From NCBI GenBank assembly GCA_024752435.1, contig CP103029.1, forward strand, positions 1,488,001 to 1,552,000: a stretch of DNA of 64,000 nucleotides. The letters run 5' to 3'. The stretch comes from Allantophomopsis cytisporea (lineage: Eukaryota > Ascomycota > Leotiomycetes > Phacidiales > Phacidiaceae). The translations under genes were made by a program, and so were the position numbers. Position 1 is the first letter of the stretch, and each line of letters opens with the position of its first letter. Shown piece after piece: positions 53,365 through 64,000 of this stretch. The notes below the pieces were generated by a model. It saw only the letters and a program-made list of their open reading frames with translations, made no database searches and had not been told where the DNA came from.

Positions 53365-55492
53365 ATGGCCACGACTCTAGTAACCTCATCGGCTGTAGGC
53401 TCCGAAGTCTTCGCTCTGATTGCATTGATTGCCATTTCTATACTTGTACTACTTATCCTGCGCTATTTCCTCCCCTTACGAACGACCCCGATATATCTGT
53501 TGATACCCATATTCTTCGCCCTCGGTCTGCCTGCAAGCATCGTCTTACTTGTACCTATTGATCTTGCGTCAAATGCTAGCACTGACGATGCGGGAAGTCG
53601 AGGTATCTGGCTGCCGGAAAGGGTGCTCCTGGTATCTTGGAGGATAACATATTGGTTGACCTTTGCGCTGACCTGGTAAGAGGAAATACACTTCTCTTGT
53701 TTTTTGTATTCAAACTGACTCCCTCAGGTTTATCTTACCCATATTTGCCGAGTATTCCGACGCTGGTTATCGAGAGCCAGAAAGTCGAATCAAATATTCC
53801 CTCCGCGAGAATGCACGCTATCAGGCAATGATCTTTGGAGCAGGCCTCCTTGGACTCATCTACTTCTTCATCACCTCTGGAGTATCCTTTACGTCCTTAA
53901 AGGGTGTTGTTATGGCACTGGCATATTGTTGGGGCTTGATGCTCGCCATTTATCTTATGGGACATGGCCTCGTCGCAATTCCAAGGGGACTTATTAGAGA
54001 TGCTAGCATCAGCGGACGACTCAAGCGCATACAGGCTCGTGCACCAAAGGTCCATGAGAAAATGGAGGCATCTATACAGAAGCTTGACGATGTTGAGGCC
54101 GAGGTGGCTCAATTGAATGCAAGGAAGACTGGTACGGCTGTGGTATTCAAGGAATGGATCGAGGATTTGGCTGATGCCACAAATCTTCCGGAATCAAGAC
54201 CTCGCACCCTATCAAGAAGAATGTCTGCTCCATCAATTACCGTACCTACCGTCATCACCGAACGATACCTCGCTGATTTGTCTCGCAAACTTGACCGCGC
54301 ACGACATAGCCGCGCACGTTTCATAGATGAATGGGATCGACTTCTTCGCCAGGCTGTACATGTACAAAGCATCCTTGACTCTGCTGGATCGAAAAGGCTT
54401 GAAATCGGAGAAGCCTCTCCACATTCGTCGTTCCTCGAGAGATTTAGCGTCCTTACGCCTCATACTAGATATCTCTACCATACCTTTGTAGTGCCTGGCA
54501 CGAGATTGTTTTTCGGTGGACTATTTGCGTTTGCCTCAATCTGCATCGTGTGGTCCGAAATTATCAAGTTAATCAAGGCAGATTGGTCTATCATAGCACT
54601 TACCGTCGTTCACCATCCAAACAGCGATCGAGGTCAAATTGGGTTTGCTGGGCAAGTGATTGCAGCTTTCTGGATCTTGTATATGTGTGCTGCGGCTCTT
54701 ACATCCCTCACCGAAGTCAAAGTATGGAGGGGTCGTGCGCTTGTTCGCCGGAATACTGCATACGAATCCGCCTTCTGGTATGCTATGCAAGTTGCCAAGT
54801 TGTCTGTCCCGTTGGCATACAATTTCATGACATTCTTGACAAGAGATATTTACGAACCCACCGTATTCTATCAGTTCCTCGGCAAGCTTATCAATCTCAC
54901 AACAATCGGTGAAGGATTCGACTACATTTTCCCAGTATTTATTCTTGTTCCTGTATGCGCAACTCTGTTCAATCTCTACGGTAGAGTCAAGCGTCTAGTT
55001 GGGTTTGGAGTCATCGATGATGATGATGATGCTGACAACGAGACTGGATATGGAACTGGTGGCTGGCGTGAAGGTCGGGATTTGATTGAGCGGGAACTCC
55101 AAGGACATTCTTCCTTGAGTCACCTCCGAAGCAACACTTCGAGCCGTCACAACGTCCCCAATAATCCCAATAATCGCTCGGCCCCAACAGTATCTGTTCC
55201 CCCAGCTCAACGTGCACACGCAACACCCACACCGTCGAGATCATATGCAGATCCACAACGTAGCACTGCTCCTGAGGATGAGAACATCTTCGAGGCTTTT
55301 GGACATAGGGTCAAGAACACCTTTGACACTGTGAGCCCACCAAAGTGGTGGAAGGAGGTTGGCGATGGCATTAAGAAGCCGAAGTGGATGGGCGGGAATG
55401 ATGATTCACCTGCTGGTGGTAGCAGTGGAAATGGGTTCTTGCAATTGTTTGGGGGAAGTGGTAGTGTTCAGGACGGAAGGGTCAGACTTTAA
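53365..55492 (+). CDS. LMBR1-type nine-TM membrane protein
   Basis: Exon 1 is 53365-53675 and exon 2 is 53728-55492, joined by a 52-nt GTAAGA-CTCAG intron (ALTW to FILPIFAEY); the product is 691 aa. Nine hydrophobic segments are visible: five in the first 190 residues (SEVFALIALIAISILVLLIL, IYLLIPIFFALGLPASIVLL, SWRITYWLTFALTWFILP, MIFGAGLLGLIYFFITSGV, VVMALAYCWGLMLAIYLMGH), a long charged coiled-coil loop (IQKLDDVEAEVAQLNARK), then four more. The N-terminal LVPIDL and the loop helices fit the LMBR1-like/Lipocalin-1 receptor superfamily. The C-terminus is cytosolic, Ser/Pro-rich, with a poly-Asp stretch (IDDDDDADNETG). Function in fungi is little known. It could be a plasma- or endomembrane receptor or channel-like protein. 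Confidence 0.9.
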
Positions 55493-57278
55493 TATGGAGC
55501 AGAGGCGTCTCGGTTTGGGACTGGATAGGCTTGAATTGCATAGCGAATGGAGTTCCTTGGCCTTGGATAGATAGTTAGATAGCTAATCAATAGATAGTTT
55601 GTGTTCGTTTGCATTCTTAGATCATTTTACGTGGGATATATGAAGTTCACTATTTAATCAACATGTTCGAAATCAAACAAAATGTCAGACCTCCAATACC
55701 CCCGGGTAGTTGAGGCTATATATTAATAACTCTTTTTTTGTATAACGTAAGCTTTTGCTTTTGAATAATACAAATGAATAATTTTTGACGTGCAGATATT
55801 GAAATATTTTGTGTTGCGAAAACAAATACTTTAAGGATATGATATTGACGACTCACTTCACATATTCCTCTGAACCAGTCGTGATACCACTTTCATAATA
55901 TCAGAAATAAATCCAAATAATCGCTCAAACAGTAATCGTTGTAGCTTTGGTTTATTTTGCTATTTCTGTGTATAAGTCGCACTCCATATAATCATATGAA
56001 TTACACCTCAAATAACAAAAAATCGTAACTGAGAATTTCAAAAGCTGCCCAGGAATAATATAGTTGTAGAAACAATTACGAATTTATAGAAGATGTAGTT
56101 GCATCAACATAAGTGTCGGTCTCAAAATTATTTGTATTCTATGATATGTCGCTCCTTTAAAAGTTCCTCTTGTATTTGCTTTCTTGAAAGAACCCCCGTC
56201 TTATTCTCCCCTTTCAACCGTCCACTGACTAAAGTCCATCAAAGTATATTCAATCGCAACATATTTGCAATGAAATAGTTTCCATATGATTTAGGTAAGA
56301 CCAAAAATGGTGCCAGACTGCACAACAGATGTTACCATCTTCGATATTGCCCCTATTCTCGAATATAGTGCACTTCTCAATTTACAATCGTCAAGAGTAA
56401 AGGATCTTAGAATCGAGTTCGATTTACTACATCCATTCATGACTGACGATATCAAAACTGAAAGCTACATAAATGGCACAGAACCGACGTCGATCCCGTT
56501 GGTTGCATCCCTTTTCACCACATTTTTGCCCATCACAATCCTCTGTAGGCTACCGCGTACCTCGACACAGACATCCGGCTCCGAATACTTCGCTGAGATA
56601 CCTCAGAGTTAGGTATAAGAGGTAGACAAACATCTTAGTGTCCAAATTATAGTGTGGAACAGAACGGGAGTCTTACTCCAAATGCTTCTGTTTGCTGTTT
56701 TCATAATGGGTCTTTTGCTCCCGCTTCAATGATTACATGATGTCCAGTGAGGACTGTTGAATACGTGTCATTGAGTCCTCTACGCATATTAAGCTACGTA
56801 TTTATCGCAGGCCGAGTTATGAGGGCATGGAAGTTGAATAGGGGAGGGGATATGATCAACGGCTTTGCAAGAGGAGCTTGAAGGCACTTGAAATTACTGG
56901 AGTGGTTTTCTGTGATTCTATGTCAGGCCTTGAGTACCAAAACAGTTGAGTAGTATTAGCAATTCGAACAGTTTACTGCAACAGCTTCAGCGTAGTCGTA
57001 TGAGACTTCTGTTAACTCGAGTCCCAGTACTACTTCGAACTTCTCTTGAAGGCAAGAGACATGTCTCCACACAACTCGATTATACTTGCCAATCCAACGA
57101 ATCGAAGTCGATGAACTCGGAATAAGAATCGCTACTGATGGTTGTGATCATCCAACACAAGTCCAACAGCCCCTCACAGAAAAAAATAACAATTCTTCAG
57201 CAACGCATTCATACAGGGGTCCCAACATCATCACCGTTACACATATATTTCATCACATCAACTGCTACGTACAGCAAC
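55493..57278. other. Gene-poor AT-rich region
   Basis: 1.8 kb, clearly AT-rich from 55600 to 56300. The only frame of note is 101 codons at 56307-56612, starting MVPDCTTDVTIFDIAPILEY. It has fair composition but no motif, so I leave it unassigned; it may be a decayed gene. Confidence 0.45.
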
Positions 57279-57684
57279 ATGTCAAACTACGAGTCATACG
57301 ACATCCACAAATCACCCCACAACTCTCACTCCAACTTTCCACAAACAACGCCCGCTCAAAGACAGGCACCCCGCAACGGCAAAACAACAGGCAGATTCAC
57401 ATGCCTGTACGGACATCGCTGTCCCAACAAGGCCGAAGTTGCGTGCCAGCATCCGACGATGACAGAGAAGTGAACAGACACTCTTGATCCATCACTTTGG
57501 CAATACGACTTGTCACCTACTATTGTACAGGGCAAGGTCAGGGCGATCAAGACCAAATAAGCTGCATGAGCTCATTCCACTTTCTACTCCAACTCTAAGT
57601 CAGAATCCAAAATCTCTATCACCAATCCCAGACCCAGTCATTGAAACAGTGCCGCTGTACGCGGACCCAGAAAGCGCGGTGTGA
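57279..57684 (+). CDS. Small two-exon protein with CCCH-like finger, 114 aa
   Basis: Exon 1 (57279-57469) encodes MSNYESYDIHKSPHNSHSNF and, near its end, TCLYGHRCPNKAEVACQHP, a C-x5-C-x7-C-x-H arrangement close to a CCCH zinc finger. A 61-nt intron (GTGAAC to TTGTACAG) leads in frame to exon 2 (57531-57684): ARSGRSRPNKLHELIPLSTP and LSPIPDPVIETVPLYADPES, ending in TGA. Both exons are open and the junction keeps phase. The N-terminus is Ser/His/Asn-rich. CCCH fingers usually bind RNA; with one short finger this is only a suggestion. Without splicing exon 1 stops after TMTEK (64 aa). Confidence 0.5.
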
Positions 57685-58747
57685 CGTGATGGGATCTCTC
57701 GTCGGGTCAGGGCGTCAACACATATTGGCAATGGCGGAGAGGCAGGAGGTGGATAGAACAGGATACGATGCCACGACCAGGAAGAAGATCGTACCTGATG
57801 GGAGTAGAAATCTTCTGGGACTCGGGATACGGGAGAGGACGATATTCCAGACCCAGAGTGTTGGTACGCCACGTTGCTGTGCTGACCCGAGACAATGGGT
57901 TGGCGATGGACGATGAACCTTGTGAAATATTGCAATGTATTGCGGCGAGGCAGAACCCAACAACTGCAAGTGCAACAGCATCTGCAACTTTCCGTTATAG
58001 CTGTGCGACAGGGAATGCGGTTGTGGGTCTCCTCATGCAGAAATTGATAGAGTGAAGTAGAGTTTGCTGGGAGCTGTGGTGCAGCTCTGGTTCTGGAATT
58101 AGGAATTGACGCGAGGAAAGTGGAGACTTCGATTCTTGGGACAGAGTATGTACATGGATTGGGTTTTGGATTTTGATTTTTGAATGGGGTTTTGGGGAAT
58201 TTTGATGGAATAGTGTTTGGAAATGATTAGTTATATTGGTTGTAGGGGGGTGGTTGGGTAGGAAGATGAGAACGTTGCGGTGCGCGCGCGCCATCTTACC
58301 AAGTCATTGGGACGAGATTGAGATGGGCGACCGTGCCCGTGCCCGCTTTCCCTGGGACCTTGGCGACGACTGTTGCATACCGAGTTGGTTAGAGACATAT
58401 ACAGTGAATGCGGCTGGGCCAGACTGTTCGGACAGACTTGAAATATGGAGTATATTGAAGTGCATGATATCTAACGACAAGGAGGGAGCCCAAGGCGGAT
58501 TTGTGGATTTTGCGAAAAGAGGAATGCTGTGATGAGCATGGCTCCTTGTCTATTACCAACAAAACAACAAATAATTGATAATTGACACATTAAAGCATCC
58601 AAGTATGTATACTGAAAATAGATCGGCAGGTAGAATGCGATAAATGGGATGGGTGGAATGCTGGCAGGACTGGAAAGGGTTTGAATGGAATGCCTTGCTG
58701 CTGCAGGTCGAATGAAACAGTACAAGTCCACACTTCGTATGATGAAA

Positions 58748-58748
58748 A

Positions 58749-58777
<29 letters not shown>
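58748..58777. repeat. (GAT)n microsatellite
   Basis: About ten GAT/ATG triplets. The minus strand reads a poly-His run inside a spurious 186-codon frame. Confidence 0.9.
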
Positions 58778-58779
<2 letters not shown>

Positions 58780-59446
58780 TGAATGACTCTGCTCGCACAG
58801 CGTCCATACCGTTCGCTACCTTGTCAATATCCTTAGTTCTGGGATTTCCGGCGAGCGGGGAGATCACGCGCAGGGATTTCCAACTTTTCGGGTGCGGATT
58901 GATTAAAAGTGCGTGATGGGTTGGTGATGAGAGGTGATGGGGAGAGGGAACGATTGGCTGACGGCACAACACATACAAGCTGCAACAGTGCAATGTACGA
59001 CGATGATATTGATGTGCAGCAGGTTGGCCCACTCCCCGGGATACATACACATCGAGGGGCCGGCATGAGAGCCATTTCTTTTTGTTGGGTCGGGCGGCAA
59101 CATGGTTAATCAATCAGAGTAATCCATCCATCGAAGAGAAACACAGAGAGTGTGTATAAGTGGAAGAGAGTTTGGGTATGTTTTGAACGTTGTCTTCTGC
59201 TTGCTTATTGGTGTTTGGAATATGTGACCCTTTTGCATGGATAGTTTGATACTCAGTACCAGGGAGCAGTCTAGATATGTAGGTGTGTACATCCATACAT
59301 GGGTTATCTCGTATGGAAAAAGCATCGACTCCATTGAAATAGAAAAAAATAAACCAAAAAGTGTGGAGAAGTTCCGGATGAGTCCATATACCGCGAGAGT
59401 GACGATGAGATGAGATGGGCTGTTTCGTTAAGATGCTTTTGTGCTA

Positions 59447-60110
59447 AGCATCTGGGATCCCCAGGTCCTTGACATGTCTTAAGATATTGATGCGTTGATA
59501 GACGTTCGGGATGTCGACGGCCGCGGTGAAGATCCATCTCAATGCCTGCAAGTGCAACTTGGGATTGCTTCCCAAGCATACCAATGAGGCAATGATATTC
59601 GCTGCTGCTCTGGCTTTGGCGGCTAGCGTTCTTGATGAGCATCACGACAGCCTTGACAGCGGCATGGCCCAGGTAGTGAGTGAGTGACAGGAGATCAACG
59701 ATCTTCTGGTATTCTGGTGTTCTGGTGTTCTGGTGTTTCTACTCCAATGACTTAGTCGCAGAGACAGTTGTGTGAGAGGAGAGTTCATCGGTAAAGCAAC
59801 CTTGTATGTACAGAAACTTACCCTTCAAACATAGAACGAGAGAGCCAGAGTGATGGATTCAACGATCTGCATCACGCCCTCCTCATCCTCACCTCGTGAA
59901 TATGCACCGCACGGCGTACATGTGAATGCTCAGATACCGAGCTCGGTATCATTCTCCTGAATCGCTGGGGTAATGATACAGTGGACCGTTGCCATACCAC
60001 CTCGCTGCTACTTCCCCCATTTGACCCTTCGGCAATATGCCTTGGATGCACGATTCAGGATATTTGCATAGGCGCCCTGTCAAGGATCTTTGACCCGGTG
60101 GGACGGATTC
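59447..60110 (-). pseudogene. Possible decayed gene, family unknown
   Basis: Protein-like segments follow each other on the minus strand. One is NPKLHLQALRWIFTAAVDIP...HVKDLGIPDA ending in TAG at 59445-59447. It is preceded in another frame by YQKIVDLLSLTHYLGHAAVK. Further upstream lie RGGMATVHCIITPAIQENDT and GEDEEGVMQIVESITLALSF, the frame there being broken by TGA and TAG codons. A GTAAGT donor (59820) and a GACTAAG...AG acceptor lie between two segments. Stop density is near what chance gives, so the case rests on how protein-like the pieces look. No family recognised. Confidence 0.25.
59704..59738. repeat. 9-bp TCTGGTGTT repeat
   Basis: About four units of TCTGGTGTT/TCTGGTATT in tandem. 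Confidence 0.75.
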
Positions 60111-61856
60111 TGCATAAGGATGAAGCCCGCAGTATCGAATAATGGTAAGTTACTCCGTTCATGTATCTCCGTAAAAGTCGTGTAGCTTCATGGCGATTAA
60201 AGAACATTCGGATTTAAGTTGGACCTTTCATTCCACTCATCTAGAGCTTCACCCTCGTCCACACCCATTCCGCTTCTCAACCCCCAATCTGCGCGGCTGG
60301 CCCCTTTATTGCGGGATCGGTTCTGGGTAATGACCGCGCAGATAATGGTTGTGACGGAATACATCGCCGTGCAGGATCTGTCATATCACTACTACTGTAC
60401 AAAAGTCGGATGTGAGGATGAAGCCTGATTTGAGATTTTGCAACGGCATGACCGGCCTAGATCAACTTGAACTCTGTGGCCCCTCAACTATTCAATTGTT
60501 TGTCCGGTGTTGCATTGCATTACAGTCGCCAGGAACATGTCCAATCGTAAGGCGAGCACTGATGATATGGCGAAAGAGAATCATGTGTCTTGGGAATGAG
60601 ATATGAATGCATCATGATCTCTGACCATGCCTGGAATAGGTAAGGCAAGAGAGCGATGAGAGGCACAGAAGGCTATCTCCATCCTTCAGAATCCTTCAAG
60701 GTACCATGGGAATGTCTACCAATCTACTGCGTAATCTGTCAATCCACTATTTCTCATCACAACATACTTTACTCTTGACTTCCGCGCTTGTGTAGATAAT
60801 TCATGTTATCTGTGGATGGGTGAAGAACCGGTAGGAATCTCGAGTAAGCAGAACTCTAAATGGGCAGATGGGACAAGATGGGCACTTCACATTTGGACAA
60901 GTCAATACGCCCAGGCAAGCTAGCACGTGAAATGCTATGAGGAGGATGCCCTGGTACAGTAGTAGCAGTCAAGTGACGGCGAGGGGACAATGTTTAGTGC
61001 AAACAGAAATTTAACGCTGCGATATTCTCGTGGTTGGCGTTGTGGTGGACAAATTACCGTGATGTGGGAGGTTAGTTCTGGATAGTTGCTTCCCTCTAAT
61101 CCGCCCTTCTCTGTTGCTATTCATGCCCTCTACAAGATGTGCCGACCGTTGAGACGATGGCTTTCTCAAGGACTATGCATACGCAATCACTCATTCCCAC
61201 ATTCCGTAGATGGGTAGACTCGTGGAGTCTTCTTGATGAACACGAGTAAGTTATATGCGATTGTGCGCATAACATGCGACGTACCGGTCCGTCGCGCGTA
61301 AATATCGAGTCATTGCTTAATAGTCGGGGCAGAATCGTATTTGTCCGTATGTATATCTGTTTTTATCTCCCTCTGTCGGATCCGACTCAGTCATTCAATT
61401 CCTCAGAGATAGATATTACTTCATAATCAGAATAATAATGTCATGATATTTAATACAAGAACCCCTAATATTGCGCTGTACTGTGCTCGTAATATTCATT
61501 CCACGGTACCGACATACATACCTACTGCCTACATTATGTTCCCTTTCCAAAATCCAGTAAGCAAAGGTACACAGCGTTGCAAGTCTCGTTCCTCAAGCCA
61601 TCTCATTCCATCCACCATATACCATCACCATCATCCGAAAGCCCAATTCATAAAAGACTAAATAAACAAAACCCAAAATAAATATCGTGACTCATATCAA
61701 GTGGCACGAAGTTGTGCAAAGCAATCCCTTCAATACGCCTCACTTCCACCAGGAGCTTCTCGTCCGCACCACAACCCCGAAAAACGTAAGAAATCGGGCA
61801 TAAAAAGACACACGAGAAGGATCAAGATTTCTCAAAAAGCGACTAAACTCTTTTTC

Positions 61857-61880
61857 CCTTCTTCTTCTTCTTCTTCCTCT
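61857..61880. repeat. (CTT)n microsatellite
   Basis: About six CTT triplets within a pyrimidine-rich tract. Confidence 0.8.
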
Positions 61881-63035
61881 CCCCTACAATCATCGTTGAA
61901 GGGGAGGAAGGTTTGACCCACCAAGTCGGCGACCCCGAAAAAGCCAATCTTTTTACCTTACTGCACTTAAACTCAAGTGAGCGTCGCTGCTTCTGCTCGT
62001 CATCGCTTGGCTTAAGCCTCCCAACTTCAATGAGGTTTCCTAAGGTTGGGAAACCTTCCACCTGCATTCAAGGGTTCGGTGTCCGGGGTTTGTGCTTGTT
62101 TCGGGTTCGATGTCTAACCATCATACCTTAATTCCATGGGAGTGCAATGTACGACGTAGAGTATTCTGGATGTATTACCACTCTCTCTTTACATACCTTA
62201 CTTTCGGTGAGTATACCGGACACGGCGATAACCTGCTAAACGTTACTCGGACTTTGATGCACACAGTATTTTCTGTCGATAAGGTAATTGATACCGTGAA
62301 GTATGGATCACTCACTACTGCTTACCTCGACCACATTCCTCCGAGTGATACACTACGTAGGTATGTATCTGACATTAAGTAATCATACTCAAGGTACACA
62401 GTAGCTGCTATGACGATGCTATGATGATGATTAAGGCACGCAGAAGTGGAAGACTCCCGTCGTCTTACGGGGCCAAAAATACCCAGACACTTAGTTGAGT
62501 TAAGGCTATCTGCAGCACGAGGTCCTTGCATTTTCGAAATCTTCTATCGCATTCAACTACTGCACATGTACGGAGTACGCAGTATCCAAGTATCTATCTG
62601 AACGAATCTTATTCCTCCTCTACATTCCTCGGTGTTACCGGCCCAGGGACGTCCCATGGTATCCAGCGCACCAAGGGACCACGAATTTCCCCAGTACGCG
62701 CACCTCCTGCATGCACGCAGCACCAAAAGGCAAAAAAAGAATGAACGAAAACATCCAAGCAAAAGCGTCGGTGCAACTCAAACACGTAAATAACTCAAAT
62801 GAGATGGGTGTTCTTCGATCTTGCAAGTAGGGCCCCCCCCCATCTCCTCCCTCTCCACTCTCTTGACCCGCTTCGAGATGATCGTGAGCGTGACCATGAA
62901 TGACCATGACCATAAGATGAGCGTGAGCGCGTGGAAGAAGAGTTAACCTTCTTTTCCTGCTGCCCGCCCTCGGAGGCTGCCATGCGGATGCGGCGATGCC
63001 CTATGCTTCTTATGTATGTCGGAGGAAGCTCCTTC

Positions 63036-63117
63036 TCCCCTGCGGGGCCTCAAGCTCTGGTGCTGCTCTCACTATGAAATCCTCCTGGGCATTTGGTGCT
63101 CCTTCCCCCGCAGGGGA
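63036..63117. repeat. 12-bp GC-rich inverted repeat
   Basis: TCCCCTGCGGGG at 63036-63047 and its exact reverse complement at 63106-63117. Each arm is preceded by GCTCCTTC in the same direct orientation. The arms are also nearly self-palindromic. Confidence 0.8.
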
Positions 63118-64000
63118 CATAGTTTAGCATCGGCAGTAATCAATAGTGGCGCGGGATGCCGCAGATAGTGCAGTGTGAGACGGATTTAGTGCTGGGCAAA
63201 CACGCAAAAGCACTGAGTGATGGCTCGGGGACAGCGCCTTTTTAGCACTGCTCGCTCACACGGTCCCCCTCATTTAGTGCCGATGGCTCTAGAGCGGGCC
63301 AGTAAACATTGCGATGCTCCGTAGAGGGGTGATTGTGGAACCCTTTTTGTGCACGTTAGTACGTGTGGACTTATTTGATAATGGCTTGCCTTACGAGACG
63401 GCGCCGCGATGCTAGACATTCTATGGTCTTGACACTTCTCTAAGCTCCGGGCCGCTCTGTCAGTTTGGGAATGAAGTTTGGAGTGGTTGGCTAGTCTACT
63501 CGCCGGATTGCGCCAGAAGGATCAGTCCCAATGGTGCTATTCGCTGTGCGGGTTGCAGTGCGAAAAAAAGGCACAAGAGCTTGAGTGGTCAGAGACTCAC
63601 ACCCTCTTCTTGATGGACCGCTCCGATCGCTTACATGCCAAAAGCCTACTAAGTACTGTATCGTGTGTATGTACTCCAGACTCGACTGCACTACCACCAC
63701 TGCAAAGAAGAAAAAAATAGAAAAAAATAGAAAAAAAAGAGCCGTCCCCAGAGCCGTCGACTACCTTATCACCTTACCTCCAGGTGAGGATTGAGAGGAT
63801 GTTCCACATCGTGCTCTTCAATAGTCGGGTAAAACATCCTCCATGAAGAATCTTCAAACAAGCCACATCTACAAGCTCCTCTTTCCCACTTGAAAAGCGA
63901 TACGAAATACGGAGCAAACACGCAAAAGGCCCTTCTATGATTGTGCGGAGTATGTATTCAGTACTTGTACTGTAATCATCTACACGAACCACATCAACAT

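Larger units (their letters stand above)
57685..64000. other. Gene-poor right flank
   Basis: 6.3 kb with no gene I can support. It holds GAT and CTT microsatellites, a TCTGGTGTT repeat, a possible pseudogene remnant at 59447-60110, and GC-rich inverted repeats near 63036. ORFs are short and overlap in opposite frames. Confidence 0.5.

Noticed and set aside
58553..59113. 186-codon minus-strand ORF with a poly-His run
   Set aside because: The His run is the reverse reading of a GAT microsatellite; the rest is random-looking and Cys/His/Ser-biased, with overlapping frames open as well.

Overview
The window is a euchromatic stretch from a filamentous ascomycete (Pezizomycotina, probably a leotiomycete; the class is inferred from gene content and style only). 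The evidence is short introns of about 43-99 nt with GTAAGT-like donors and CTAAC-like branch points, Ser/Thr/Pro-rich fungal proteins, a class II cAMP phosphodiesterase, a cytochrome P450 and a family of small BTB/POZ genes. I saw no tRNA, rRNA, CRISPR array or intact transposon.

Layout. 1-1161 (-): 5' part of a Cps1/DIP2-like gene with a DMAP1-binding N-terminus, running off the left edge. 2643-4701 (+): unrecognised nuclear-looking protein with an apparent frameshift at an A7 run. 4906-8417 (-): NRDE2/Nrl1. 9091-14589 (+): UTP10, divergent from NRDE2 with a small possible ORF between them. 14870-17090 (-): two BTB genes that share premature stops. 18183-19625 (-): proline-rich Cys-finger protein. 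21984-23510 (+): possible AUG8/HAUS8-like augmin subunit. 24052-25836 (-): TPR/MYND/SET protein. 25837-29219: repeat-rich, no gene. 29220-30326 (-) and 34065-34850 (+): divergent Pho13-type phosphatase and 6-phosphogluconolactonase. 35608-39316 (+): second BTB group, one pseudogene and two intact genes. 39650-40558 (-): EFM7-like methyltransferase. 41052-44079 (-): APP1-type phosphatidate phosphatase. 44828-46397 (-): class II cAMP phosphodiesterase. 47870-49715 (+): five-exon P450. 50371-50616 (+): small Cys-rich protein. 51316-52986 (-): nuclear-looking unknown. 53365-55492 (+): LMBR1-type membrane protein. 55493-64000: gene-poor, holding one small two-exon gene and possible remnants.

How the genes relate. 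Most are single-copy housekeeping genes for nuclear RNA surveillance (NRDE2), pre-rRNA processing (UTP10), the oxidative pentose phosphate pathway and its metabolite repair (6PGL, Pho13), translation factor methylation (EFM7), phospholipid and actin patch biology (APP1) and cAMP signalling (PDE). The accessory component is the BTB family, in two groups about 18 kb apart, three of whose five members are damaged. There is no secondary-metabolite backbone near the P450, so I do not call a biosynthetic cluster. Intron boundaries were placed by eye from splice signals and frame continuity.
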